DNA of 64,000 bases, from the NCBI GenBank assembly GCA_949358305.1, contig OX442321.1, positions 6,225,605 to 6,289,604 on the forward strand. Direction: 5' to 3'. The notes below the pieces were generated by a model. It worked only from the letters and a program-made list of their open reading frames with translations, did no database searches and had not been told where the DNA came from. This document shows, piece after piece, positions 43,467 to 54,471 of the stretch (positions are counted from its first letter, which is position 1; the number at the start of each line of letters is the position of its first letter). The DNA comes from Strigamia acuminata (Eukaryota; Arthropoda; Chilopoda; Geophilomorpha; Linotaeniidae). Made by a program: the position numbers and the translations under genes.

Positions 43467-44917
43467 ATGTATATTCTTGTACTCTTAGCTGTGTCACTTC
43501 ACACATGTAAGTAAAATAATTTGAATATAAAAGAAAATGTTTATACCTAAAAGCTGAACTTTTAATTCAAGTGTCTTGTAAAAGTAAAAAGGCAACAAGT
43601 TTACAATCCAACAGGATTGGTTGTCCTCATGTGACTTTACTTTCAACTCAAGGTATTTAACAAGTCACATTTTTATCTTATTCAAATTTAATAATGTTTC
43701 ACTTTGTTAAACAGAGGGTCTAGTGAGACTTGAAGCCAAGGTAAGGCATTATCGACAAAATAATAAATTTGACTACCGGTAGTTAAATGCCGTTGAGCTG
43801 TGGGAGGTTTCTCTGTCACTGTCATCAATAATTCAATATAGTAATATTTGTACATTACAGACCAATTTAGGACAAAAATGGATAAGAATTGATGTTACTA
43901 ATATTCAGCAAGGAAACCATCTTTTCAAATTAAGTTGTGACAATCAGTCTGTAGAGTATGTTTAATTATTCGTTTTGACGTAGAACTACTTATACGTCGT
44001 ACTTCGGGCTAGGCAGCAAAACAAACGGGCTGTAACAAGATGGGGATTACAGAGTTAGATTGACGTAGGGAACGGGAATGACGTAGATAACGGGAATGAC
44101 TTAGAGAACGGGAATGACGTAGAGAACTAGAATGACAAACAAACAACAAAGAAACAATAGGCTGTCTGTTGATGGTACAAAAACAACAACAAAACCACAA
44201 TCACAACTCATACAAACTCATTTAAACAAACAAACAAAACATTTCTTTATCTCACTTCGGATGCAAATCTACGTTGCGCCACAGTAAGGGCTGTGCCCCT
44301 TTGCAATTTTATTTTTAATTTGTTTATTTATAGAATGAAATAAATGAATTAAAATCTTTTCAGTGCCAAGCAAAGCCAACATTTGCAAAGGCGTATACGG
44401 ATAACAGCATTTCACGTATTTGTAAATCCAACTAAATTTTTTATCCAATTGATTAATTTTAAATTAATGTTAACAGTTTCCACCATCTATGACATTAAGC
44501 AAATCGCTAACAATGGGAGGATATTTTGGCCAATTGTTCAACGTTTTTAACACAAAATTTAATGTAAGGTAAAATATCGATGAATCAAAGGTCTCAATAA
44601 GTTTGAGAAATAAATGAATAAAATGTCAAAATCCATAGTAAAAAATCAATGTCCTTCATTTAATAGCTTTGAAATAATTAAATGTGAAGATGGTCAATTT
44701 GGAACAATTAAGAATGGAACCTGGACAGGAATGATAGGCGTTCTATCAAAAGGGGTAGGAATTTCATATTAATCTAACACAATTAAATTTAAACTTACCG
44801 TTTAATGTTATCATCTTTAATGTTTGATACTAGGGAGCTGATATTGCTGTCTCAGTTTTGACCAAAGAAAGAGTTGGCCATGTAAAGTTTTCATCACAAT
44901 TGTATCCATTCCAAATA

Positions 44918-45317
44918 TTTCGAGACTTCGAAATAATCTAGCTGCGATTGCAGCACGCGCGAGCAACAATTTGAGACGTATTTTTAAACTTAACTAATTT
45001 TAATCGTTGAAGATTTTAACAAGGAAAATCGCGTGGTGACACACGATGATACAGGTAAAAAAGATGGTGGTCAATCCCAAAAACGGGGTCAACTTCCGGT
45101 CAACAAGGACCGGTCAAAATTACAGATTACACACCAGAGGGCACTCTTGGTGTCCCTCGATCAAAAAACACTATTGTCGTTAAAACATTACCAATACAAT
45201 TCGATATTCGATAAAAACAATTACAAAGAGACTTAAAACACTTTTCGAAATAAAACACTAAAATTAAACATAAATTGAAATCATTACTAAACATTAAATC
45301 CAAATCTGGATTTTACA
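44918..45317 (-). repeat. BEL element 3' LTR
   Basis: 400 bp, begins TGTAAAATCC in sense orientation. Matches the other LTR base for base by eye. Confidence 0.93.
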
Positions 45318-45341
45318 TTGCCGGGGGAAAAAACCACAAAT

Positions 45342-48300
45342 CTAATTGTCGTCGGCGACTTCCAACGAGCAAAGTCTCTGCACCGGTCTTCTTAACGTTT
45401 TCCCTCCCGGCAGCATCATCTCGCAAGATCGAATTTTCCCATCTCTACCGTCAAACGTCTTCGTAATTTTCGCCGTCTTCCACGTCATGCGTGGCTGACC
45501 CTGTTCCTGCACGAGGACTAAATCGTTAACGCAAATCTCTTTAGATGCTCGTACTCGTCGAAATTCCCTCAACTCCACGAGGTACTCATGGGACCAACGA
45601 CGCCACAATAAATTTGTAAATCTCTGGCGCAACTTCCATCGTTTAACTAACTCCGTTCTCTTCGAAATATCGACGTGATGCTCCGAGTTGTAAATGTCGG
45701 GCAAACTTGAAATTCGGGTCCCGATCAAAAAATGTGATGGCGACAGCGGTTCTTGCTCTGTCGGATCGTCCGTCACGTAGGTTATAGGGCGCGAGTTTAT
45801 TATTGCTTCGACCTCCGTCAATACAGTTGTCAGTCCCTCAAAACAAAGCGACGATCTTCCCAGAACTTTCTTCAGACTCAATTTGACCGTCTTGACGAGG
45901 CGCTCCCAAAAGCCTCCCCACCAAGGAGCCAACTCGACAATGAATTTCCATTGTATCTTGTTGTGAGATAAAAATCCCTGGAACTCTTCGCCTGCAAATC
46001 CATTTATGAACAGCGCCAAATCCTTTTCTGCCCGCTTAAACGTTTTTGCGTTGTCCGAATACACGATACTCGGAATTCCTCGTCGTGATATCAAACGTTT
46101 GAATGCCAGAATAAACTTTTCTGTCGTCAGGTCTGAAACTAACTCCAGATGTACGGCTCGTACTACCGCGCAGGTGAATAATGCGATATAACATTTCTCG
46201 CCACTCCGCATGTAAAGTGGGCCCGCGAAATCCACGCCTATTATCTGGAAGGGGGCAGCACGATTGATGCGGTCAGAAGGGAGAAGCCCGATGGCTTGTG
46301 TCATCAGCTTCGAGTTCACGCGACGGCACGTTATGCATTTGGACACGTAACTTTTTATCGTTTTTCTGGCTCTTCGGGTCCAAAATCTTGAGCGAAATTC
46401 TGCCAACGTATCTCCCAGTCCTCCATGCAAGGCACGTAAATGACAGTCCCTTATTATCAATTTGGTCATCGGCGAGTCCGCGTCCAATACGACTGGATAA
46501 ATGAAGTTTTTCGATCCGATGTGGTCGCGAATTCGAGAATTTATTCTTAGTACTTCTCTCTCGTCGATGATTAATTCCACTTGCGATAGCGGTGATTCTC
46601 TGTTTAATTTCACAGCGCTCTGCACGCAATCCAATTCCTCTGCGAACCTTGAACGCTGAGCATGGCGGAACCAATATGTTTCTGCTGCCTCGATTTCCTC
46701 AGTTTTCAGCGGTCCGACAATTGATTGATTCTTTCTCGAGTTTCGAATGAAGCGTAGCATCCAGGCTGTGATCCTTACGACTCTTGTCCAACTGCTGTAG
46801 TTTTCCAGGGCGAATATCGGCTCCATTTTTTCCGCCGATCGAGTCGCGTTGACGCTCGTGCAATTTTCTTCGAACTCTTCAAGTTGGGTTTCTAATTCTG
46901 CGCTTATTTCTTGTGGCCAATGTTCTTCACCTTTTCGTAGCCACTCGGGGCCCTGCCACCACTCGTTATCGTCAACCAGTTTCACTGCTTCCATCCCTCT
47001 CGTCAATTTATCCGCAGGATTTACCCTGCCGGGGCAGTGTCGCCAAGATTCGACGTCGGTGTTTGTACGAATTTCCCGTACTCGATTCGCGATGAAAGGA
47101 TTAGTTTTCTTCTGTTGCTGTTGGATCCAAAAGTATGTAATTGAAGAGTCGGTCCAACAATGCATTTTCTTGATTTCCAAAACTCGTAACTTCACTGCAA
47201 CGCGTGATGACAAAAGGGCGCTCATGAGTTCCAATTTTGGCAAAGTAAGTGGCTTCAACGGCGCAACGCGTGACTTGGACATGCACAACGACACGTCGAC
47301 AGTTCCATTTGTTTCTGTGCGCACGTAAACTACGACGCCGTACGCCTTCGGACTCGCGTCGCAAAAGAGATGAATTTCCTGTTGAGAGTTGTCGCTCAAG
47401 TTTGGACTGTACGGTCGTTTGACTGAGATTGTTCGTAATGTTGTCACCTGTTCGTACCATTCACACCACCGCTTGGCAATGTCGGGGGGCAAGGGGACGT
47501 CCCAATCGATTTTTCTGGACCACAACTCCTGAAACATGAGTTTTCCGACGATCGCGAATGGTGAGGCGAAGCCCAACGGGTCATAAATTTTCGCCACTGC
47601 TTGTACAATCGCCCTCTTCGATCCTTGACCGCTTTCTGGTTTCTTTTCAGCCCATTCTCCTATTTCGAGTTGAAGTCTATCGGTCTCGTAATTCCAAATC
47701 AAACCTAGCACGGTAGTTTGACCATTTTCGGCGGCGATAATTTCTTCATCTTCGGGGATCTCCTTAGCAAATATTTCTCGTAGTCGTGGAGAATTCGAAT
47801 GCCATTTTCTTAAAGGCAAATGCGCGTCCATCATCAACTTCCGCGCCTCATAAAAAACGGTCAAAACTTGATTTTCAGCTCGCATCGAATCCAGAAGGTC
47901 GTCCACGTAAAATTTCTCTCGAATCTGCTTGACGGTGTCCGGATACAAATTCTCCATTTCGTCCAGATGCATTTGGATCGTGTCGTTTAACGAGTAGGGA
48001 CTGGAACTGACTCCAAACGTGACTCGCTTCTGACGCATAATTCTTGGCACGAGGAATTCCAAACCGTCCCAATTCTCTGGTACCCACAAAAAACTAACAA
48101 AGTTCCGGTCGCAAAGTCTTAGCAGAAGCTGCAAAAATGCTTTTTCGATGTCCGAGATGTACGCTACAAACTCACGTCGGAATAGCACCAAAAGTTTCAA
48201 TATTTCCGGTAACAAATTGGGGCCGCTGTCCAAACAATCGTTCAGCGAAAGCTCGTTCTTTCCCTTTGATGACGCGTCGAAAACAATACGAATTTTTGTC

Positions 48301-50555
48301 GTCGCACGATCCTCTCGCACAACTGCACGATGCGGCATAAAATATGAATGTTCTGGGTCTTGCACTTTCACTTCTTCGATGATGTCGTTTTTCAGCTGAT
48401 CGTCGAAGATTTTTTTGTAAGCTTGATAAAAGCCGGGGTTCTTCTTGAACTTGCGCACCAAATGCCAAAATCTCCGCTTGGCTACTTCAAAATTGTTGTT
48501 GAGTTGACTGGCATCGACTAACCACGGTAGTGGCACCACATATCGTCCGTCCTCTCGCGTCACCAGCTCGCGGAAGCGCTTTGTGCACGTGTTGCGATCT
48601 GTTGGCGACTCGTCAATGGACTCGTGTCGGATTCCAATCGCTTCGAGTTCCCAGAATTGTTTAAGATGGTCATCTAAGCGGTCGTCGAGCCGCACGTTGA
48701 ATACGCGGGTGACCATTGTAGACAAAGTCGTCACGTTGGGCGAGCTACCCATCAACGCCCAGCCAAAAATTGTTTCGATTGCCACCAGATCCTCTTCAAA
48801 CTTCTCGAGACGTCCAGTCAAAATTTTAGCGATATTATCGGCGCCTATCAAACAAAAAACATCAAAATTAGTGTATTGTTCAAAATTTATTACAATATTG
48901 TTGCGTGCTAAGGCGGCTCGCAAGCCAGCCTGCAACTCAGTTTTTATCGGCCGCGTTATCCACGGCGTCTCGATTGCTGTGACCGTGAGCGATTTATTCT
49001 TGTCGTCCACGTTGCACAAATTCAACTCGAATCGTTCTCGCTTTGCACTTTGCGACACTTGACTGCCAAAAGTCAGTACGGACAAATTTTCAGTTCCTTT
49101 CGATTGCAACCCCAAGTCTTTAGCAAGACTGGACAACACGAATGTCGTTTGGCTGCCGGGGTCGAGAAGACACTGCACGATCGCTTCTTTTGATTGATGC
49201 ACAACACGCACAAAAATTGACGCCAACGCTGCAGCAGGAGGAGGGACGAACGCTGATAATTCTGCACACGTAGCCACGTGAGTGGTCAAACTTTCATTAA
49301 CGGTTTTCCTCGCTCCATCACACACCAAAGGATTGTGATTTCGTTGGCAAATCTTACACGTGATTCGGTAGGAGCACGTTTTCGACGTGTGCCCCTTTTT
49401 TAAGCACTTAAAACACCGTCCATTTTTAACCACGTATTCTTTTCGCTCCGCTGCAGTCGTGGAACAGCCGTCACGTTCGTGGGTCTTACTGCAAAACATG
49501 CAGTTGGCGATCATCGTGCTCAATACTCGAGCAGACGGGACACGATCGTTGTTCTTGCGAAATGTCTTCTCCGTGTCCTGTTTTTCTGCTTTTCCCGACT
49601 TCTCCTGGTCTTTAGTGCGATGCAGGTCCTGAAAACTATCAATTTTGCTATGATGAATTAGTTCAGCTCGAATCATGTCCAATAAGTCTTTTGCTTTGTA
49701 TTTCCCATCAGGGTGTTGTCGCGAAAAGTCTAGTGAAATTTGTTTTGGGACCAAACCCAATATCAGCGGACAAGCTGTCGCATCGATAGCTTCAGTGTTC
49801 ATTTTTGACGCCAACAATCCGCGCACGTGTGACTCGCAGCGGTCGTAGAGCTTTTGAAGAGGCACGGGGTCTAAAATATCTTTTACAGGTTGCATTTTCA
49901 TTAACGCTCTCATGTGCGCACTGAGAATAACGTCACTTCGCCCGTAACGTTCAATTAAAAGTTCCTTGGCGACGGGGTAATTCTCATCAGTTGGCGGCAG
50001 TCCTTTCAACACGAGCGCCGCTTCACCGTCCAAATACGACTTCAAATACACTAACTTGCTTTTATTTGTGATGTTAGGCTTCGAATCGATGCTGATTTCG
50101 AAATTCCCCCAGAAATCATCCCATTCGAGGGGGTCGCCACTGAATTTTATGGCCTCGTACTTGGGGAGTCGCATCGTCGTCTCGTGCGGGGCATTAACGG
50201 TACCATGGTAATTGTTGGTGATCGGGGCGAGTGGCGGGGCGATTGCCAGCGCATTCATTTTCTTCAGCGCTTCTTCGAGCTCGACCTCGCAGTCGATTAT
50301 CTTCTCATTATAATTAGTTTCGCACTGTGTGATTTCTTGGTCGATCTCGTCGTCGTCAACCAACGCCGCCAATATTTTTCCGTCTAACGCCTTTAATTCG
50401 GCGGACTTGGCCTTCAGGTTGGCCTTAATTTTTTTTAGTTCGAGTTCATTCTGTGGTATTGCCGCAAGAATCGTTTTCGCCTTGGTTATAGTGGCGGTCG
50501 TCATTCTTCTGGCCACTGTTCGTTGTGACTTGATCACGTTGAGATCTTCGGCCAT
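45342..50555 (-). CDS. BEL/Pao Gag-Pol polyprotein, 1737 aa, intact
   Basis: Single ORF from an ATG at 50555. In order: N-terminal Gag with a coiled, charged start and the DUF1759-like stretch (LPKYEAIKFSGDPLEWDDFW, about residues 130-150); zinc knuckle CFKCLKKGHTSKTC (about 381-394) and a second Cys/His cluster; aspartic protease with LLDPGSQTTFV (about 463-473); reverse transcriptase (about 745-900) with YVDD at 883-886; RNase H from FCDASPKAYG (about 1064); integrase zinc-binding H-H-C-C (about 1371-1410); integrase core D/D/E with GVDFAGPL (D about 1441), YSDNAKTF (D about 1501) and FWERLVK (E about 1551); C-terminal DUF5641-like domain. No envelope gene. It provides all functions for copy-and-paste transposition. 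Confidence 0.96.
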   Translation of the reverse strand: MAEDLNVIKSQRTVARRMTTATITKAKTILAAIPQNELELKKIKANLKAKSAELKALDGKILAALVDDDEIDQEITQCETNYNEKIIDCEVELEEALKKMNALAIAPPLAPITNNYHGTVNAPHETTMRLPKYEAIKFSGDPLEWDDFWGNFEISIDSKPNITNKSKLVYLKSYLDGEAALVLKGLPPTDENYPVAKELLIERYGRSDVILSAHMRALMKMQPVKDILDPVPLQKLYDRCESHVRGLLASKMNTEAIDATACPLILGLVPKQISLDFSRQHPDGKYKAKDLLDMIRAELIHHSKIDSFQDLHRTKDQEKSGKAEKQDTEKTFRKNNDRVPSARVLSTMIANCMFCSKTHERDGCSTTAAERKEYVVKNGRCFKCLKKGHTSKTCSYRITCKICQRNHNPLVCDGARKTVNESLTTHVATCAELSAFVPPPAAALASIFVRVVHQSKEAIVQCLLDPGSQTTFVLSSLAKDLGLQSKGTENLSVLTFGSQVSQSAKRERFELNLCNVDDKNKSLTVTAIETPWITRPIKTELQAGLRAALARNNIVINFEQYTNFDVFCLIGADNIAKILTGRLEKFEEDLVAIETIFGWALMGSSPNVTTLSTMVTRVFNVRLDDRLDDHLKQFWELEAIGIRHESIDESPTDRNTCTKRFRELVTREDGRYVVPLPWLVDASQLNNNFEVAKRRFWHLVRKFKKNPGFYQAYKKIFDDQLKNDIIEEVKVQDPEHSYFMPHRAVVREDRATTKIRIVFDASSKGKNELSLNDCLDSGPNLLPEILKLLVLFRREFVAYISDIEKAFLQLLLRLCDRNFVSFLWVPENWDGLEFLVPRIMRQKRVTFGVSSSPYSLNDTIQMHLDEMENLYPDTVKQIREKFYVDDLLDSMRAENQVLTVFYEARKLMMDAHLPLRKWHSNSPRLREIFAKEIPEDEEIIAAENGQTTVLGLIWNYETDRLQLEIGEWAEKKPESGQGSKRAIVQAVAKIYDPLGFASPFAIVGKLMFQELWSRKIDWDVPLPPDIAKRWCEWYEQVTTLRTISVKRPYSPNLSDNSQQEIHLFCDASPKAYGVVVYVRTETNGTVDVSLCMSKSRVAPLKPLTLPKLELMSALLSSRVAVKLRVLEIKKMHCWTDSSITYFWIQQQQKKTNPFIANRVREIRTNTDVESWRHCPGRVNPADKLTRGMEAVKLVDDNEWWQGPEWLRKGEEHWPQEISAELETQLEEFEENCTSVNATRSAEKMEPIFALENYSSWTRVVRITAWMLRFIRNSRKNQSIVGPLKTEEIEAAETYWFRHAQRSRFAEELDCVQSAVKLNRESPLSQVELIIDEREVLRINSRIRDHIGSKNFIYPVVLDADSPMTKLIIRDCHLRALHGGLGDTLAEFRSRFWTRRARKTIKSYVSKCITCRRVNSKLMTQAIGLLPSDRINRAAPFQIIGVDFAGPLYMRSGEKCYIALFTCAVVRAVHLELVSDLTTEKFILAFKRLISRRGIPSIVYSDNAKTFKRAEKDLALFINGFAGEEFQGFLSHNKIQWKFIVELAPWWGGFWERLVKTVKLSLKKVLGRSSLCFEGLTTVLTEVEAIINSRPITYVTDDPTEQEPLSPSHFLIGTRISSLPDIYNSEHHVDISKRTELVKRWKLRQRFTNLLWRRWSHEYLVELREFRRVRASKEICVNDLVLVQEQGQPRMTWKTAKITKTFDGRDGKIRSCEMMLPGGKTLRRPVQRLCSLEVADDN

Positions 50556-50642
50556 TTTTTATTTTTCTCAAATTTTACTTGCGGTTTTTATAGATTTCAG
50601 TTCTTCAGGTTCCTGGATTTTTCTCCCGGGTTTCGGCACCAA

Positions 50643-51042
50643 TTTCGAGACTTCGAAATAATCTAGCTGCGATTGCAGCACGCGCGAGCAACAATTTGAG
50701 ACGTATTTTTAAACTTAACTAATTTTAATCGTTGAAGATTTTAACAAGGAAAATCGCGTGGTGACACACGATGATACAGGTAAAAAAGATGGTGGTCAAT
50801 CCCAAAAACGGGGTCAACTTCCGGTCAACAAGGACCGGTCAAAATTACAGATTACACACCAGAGGGCACTCTTGGTGTCCCTCGATCAAAAAACACTATT
50901 GTCGTTAAAACATTACCAATACAATTCGATATTCGATAAAAACAATTACAAAGAGACTTAAAACACTTTTCGAAATAAAACACTAAAATTAAACATAAAT
51001 TGAAATCATTACTAAACATTAAATCCAAATCTGGATTTTACA
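50643..51042 (-). repeat. BEL element 5' LTR
   Basis: 400 bp, upstream of the Gag start in sense orientation, followed by the primer-binding site. Should hold the element promoter. Confidence 0.93.
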
Positions 51043-52121
51043 AAATAGATCTAGTGTTCAGAAAATTAAATACACGCACCTGGAATTACACTTTCTATTT
51101 GCAAACGTGTAGTGTTGAAATGTGGCTGTGTATATTTGCAATCAGTATGACTGTTATTGTAGTCAAAGTTTTAGCAGAAATTCTTTCAACAAGAAACAAT
51201 TTAATGAGTTGTTTCCCGAATTTTCTCAACGAGTTGCAGCTTTGGTTTCCAATTGTGTTAGTAGGTATAAATATTGCAATTAACTTAGGATAATGTGAAT
51301 AAATTGAAATGTTTCACTTTAATTTCGTATAGCCAATATAAATAGTTTCTTGCTGAAGTCCATGAAACTTTTTCTTTTCATCTACATCGTTTTTTCAATG
51401 TTGATCTGGATTAGTTACAATTCTGTGCTAACTTCTTTCCTGGCAACAACAGACGAAAAAATTCCTTTTACTTCGCTTGAAGATATGCTTGACAACACAG
51501 ATTATTTGCCTCTGATTAGGAAGGGTGGCCTATACGAAGAAATTTTTAAGGTATAAGTATTATGATGCACCATTCGTAGTTTTCAAAGTTTGTAGAACAC
51601 TATATTTTAATAGAAACCACCCTACGAATATAAGAATGTGATAAGAGTTAAAACAATAACAGACGGGCTTGAAGAAGTTTATAGCAGAAAGGTTTCAATG
51701 ATAGAATCACTCCTAACTCTTCAACATTATGTTGGTAGCAATTGCAGTTTTGCTATTGCACCGCGTTATATCAGCAGAAAATCTGGAACATTAGTATATT
51801 CAAACCAGTTTGCTCATGTGGAATATTTCAATTCCAAGTAAATAATTTTTTGCATAAGACCTAAAACTAGGATTACAAGCAGGAAACAGTTATATCATGC
51901 TTTTCTTACGCAGAATTTTATTACTAAAGCAATACGGAATTTTGTCAGTTGTGTATAAACGTTCCTTTCCTAAGACTGAAAGCTGTTCAGAAAATCCATT
52001 CAATCCTATTTCGTTTGGCCAAATAATTGGACCAGCCCTATTAATTCTAGTGGGAATTTTGATGTCTTTAGTTTTGGGACTAATCGAATTACTTGTTTAT
52101 AAATTTATCGTCATCGTGTAA

Positions 52122-52794
52122 GAATTTTTAGATGTATTATCTTACTTCTGATTAATGCATCTTTCATAAGTAAACTCTCAATCATCTAAGAAATTGTTAA
52201 TGAAGAACGTAATTGTAATTGTAATTGCATGTCAACACAGTTCTACCAAGCAAGACAATTTCTATTTTCTGTATATTTAAAAAAATCAAGAAACACTATG
52301 TAATGCACCAAATTTTCTATTGTCTGAAATACTTCTAATATCCCGTATAATCCAAATAAAAGGCAATGTGCACAATCAGTCTGAACTAAGACGATCAATC
52401 ATCCTTTGTATAAAAAAATCAAATAATCGTCTCAGTCATTTTAAACAAATCGCACATTATAAAAAGCACATTTACAAAATAAATCTGCACAATTTCTTAT
52501 TCACCTAACAACTTTGCTCTTATCACTATTACTACTTTTATCCATCACTTTTGGAAAATGGTTACGTTTCATGAGTCCCGAGTAAAGCAAAGAAAAAAAA
52601 TAAAAAATAGGAAAATAAAAAGAATAATATACCAACTAATCAACAACTTCCCACGTGTGTATTAATTCAGGACACCAATTTAATAGGAAAAATATTTCCG
52701 CCAGACAGCTATCGTAAATGTCCACAATGACACTTTCATATTAGTGACATTTCGGGAGGAGGGAGCTGAGTGGTGTGGTGAGGAGTCGAGTGTA
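52122..52794. other. IR-D 3' flank
   Basis: Shared with the IR-A and IR-B flanks. It also supplies the empty site for the solo-LTR-like insertion at 5987. A short piece of repeat family R (GGAGGGAGCTGAGTGGTGTG) lies at about 52755-52795. Confidence 0.55.
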
Positions 52795-53495
52795 AGGAAT
52801 TTTGTTAATAGAGAGTTTGCGGGATGCATTTTTCCCTTACAGTTAAAGACAATAAGGTATAAAAATAGTGTAAGGGAAAAATAATAAATTAAGTTTTAGC
52901 AGGCTGCATTTTTCCCTTATCACTACAATATTTCAGCCAACTACTGACAGTTAGTAATTTTGGGCCTAAAAATTCAATTTGGGGCCGTAAGTGTGCAAAT
53001 TTCTGCATAAAATTCCATTATTAAGCCTATAAAGTATGGCTTTGGGCCTAAAATTCAATTTTGGGCCTCACTTATCATTCAATCTACGTACCTATGACTG
53101 TTGTGTTTGATCGGGACAACAAAATAATCGCCATTTGCAATGGGCGGAGCTAACTATTTAGTGTTCTCAATTCACATTGGCTGCGCTATATTTTAATTTA
53201 GTGTTGAAAACGATACACTAAAGATTTTTCCCTTACGATATGGCACTAAAATAGTGTAACGTGGCACAAAATAAGGGAAAAATGCATCCCGCAAACTCTC
53301 TATTGAAGCAATACGGAATCTTATCAGTTGAAATACTTTGAATGGCTTGTAAAATAGAAAGCTGTTCGGTAAATCCACTTAATCCTATTTCGTTTGGTCA
53401 AATCACAGGACCTTTTGTCCTAATTAAGGCTGGAATTTTCATGTCTTTAACTTTCAGATTAATTGAAATAATTATTAATAAATTTATCACATAAG
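52795..53495 (+). pseudogene. IR last-exon relic split by a MITE
   Basis: 52795-52806 (GGAATTTTGTT) and 53305-53495 together resemble IR exon 9. The stretch after the insert encodes EAIRNLIS-like residues, then in frame SCSVNPLNPISFGQITGPFV and a last-helix-like sequence, ending TAA near 53494. A frame break occurs near 53330. It marks another lost IR between IR-D and Gr-6. Confidence 0.7.
52807..53304. mobile_element. MITE with 32-bp inverted ends in the IR relic
   Basis: Ends AATAGAGAGTTTGCGGGATG and complement. Inner related motifs (TTTTTCCCTTA) recur near 52910 and 53225. No coding capacity. The target duplication is unclear (possibly TA). Confidence 0.78.
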
Positions 53496-54471
53496 TTTAT
53501 GGTCGATTTCTTCATTTATACCCGATTAATGCAACATTCAGATTGATAAAGACATTTTTTTTCTCCATATTTCTAAGTGTCTAATAAATCTCATTACGAA
53601 ATTTAATACAGCATGATCGTATACATAAACACAATTCTGGCAATCAGCAATTTCAAAAAATGTACAAAAACGTGAGACTCGTTCTCCCACCATCAAACCC
53701 AAACATTTATTAAAAACCACATTTTCAAAATAAATTTTACCATTTTTTCAAGTTCAAACTCTCATGATATCTTTTACCTTCGCTTTCAGTCATTTTACTT
53801 CTGAAAACCTCTTACCTCAATGCAGCAACAAAATGCATATTTTAAAAAGACATTAATCAACCAATAATTCTCCCAAACAGAGGCGACAAAAGTAACTCAT
53901 TAATTTTGCACAAGCTAGACGAAAACACAACGCACATAGTTACATAAAGACCTTCGCAATTGATTGCAGTTAAATCAGAAATTCAATCAAAGCTGGGTTG
54001 ACTAACAAGTAGCAAAAACACGTACTCACGATTCTGTGGATCGCTTGATGAAGGACATTTCTATCGACATTTACAGGCTTGGATGAAGACGGTTTAACTC
54101 AAGTAACCACGCCGCCATTACTTCCACGTCATTCGTCATGTAGCGCCTCTATCGACGATATTAGGAACCGTAATTCTAAATGAAAAAATAATTCAAAATA
54201 ATAATCATTATATTTTTAAACGTTAGATATTTTGGAAGGTTTCTGAACACTTTTTGAAAATGTTGTTCTAGTTTACAAATCATAAACTAATTTTTTATGT
54301 TTTCCTTCCAGCTTAATGACTGCCAATAAACATGTGTCAATATTTACAAACTTTACATAAAGTAAACCATTAACTGAACATACACATTAAAAACAAATGT
54401 GATTTATGATATTAAGATAAGAGTATATTATTTCATCAATTGAGTTGCAAAATTCAACTGCATCAGACGTA
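53496..54471 (+). promoter_or_regulatory. Gr-6 upstream region and leader block
   Basis: 53705-54015 matches the flank upstream of Gr-1 (10270-10575). 54018-54471 is the Gr leader with presumed intron 54103-54311 (weak donor GTAACC) and upstream ORF 54316-54360. Confidence 0.5.

Larger units (their letters stand above)
44918..51042 (-). mobile_element. Complete BEL/Pao LTR retrotransposon (6125 bp) in IR-D exon 6
   Basis: Two 400-bp LTRs (44918-45317 and 50643-51042) read identical by eye. The target duplication is AAATA (44913-44917 and 51043-51047). Element sense is the minus strand. A primer-binding site starts one base inside the 5' LTR (minus strand TGGTGCCGAAACCCGGGA, 50641-50624). One long ORF fills the interior. 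Identical LTRs and an open ORF indicate very recent, possibly active, insertion. Oddly, the purine run next to the 3' LTR (45321-45334) is on the plus strand, not the sense strand. Confidence 0.95.
43467..52121 (+). pseudogene. IR-D: ionotropic receptor disrupted by a BEL/Pao retrotransposon
   Basis: Exons at 43467-43506, 43715-43740, 43861-43950, 44477-44568, 44667-44754, 44834-51264 (interrupted), 51333-51550, 51614-51837, 51914-52121 keep the IR lengths and phases. Motifs include NGTWTGMIGVL, GADIAVSVLTKER, MWLCIFAISMTVIVVKVLA, YNSVLTSFLAT, IPFTSLEDML and GPALLILVGILMSLVLGLIE. Exon 6 is split by the element at 44918-51042 just after the SSQLYPF segment. The flanking exon halves still sum to an in-frame length, so the insertion is recent. 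The exon 1/exon 2 junction as modelled reads T|AG, a stop, so the gene may have been dead before the insertion unless another first exon is used. Confidence 0.85.

Noticed and set aside
45753-50661. Numerous plus-strand ORFs of 60-160 codons across the BEL element
   Set aside because: They are antisense shadows of the 1737-codon polyprotein with no independent motif.
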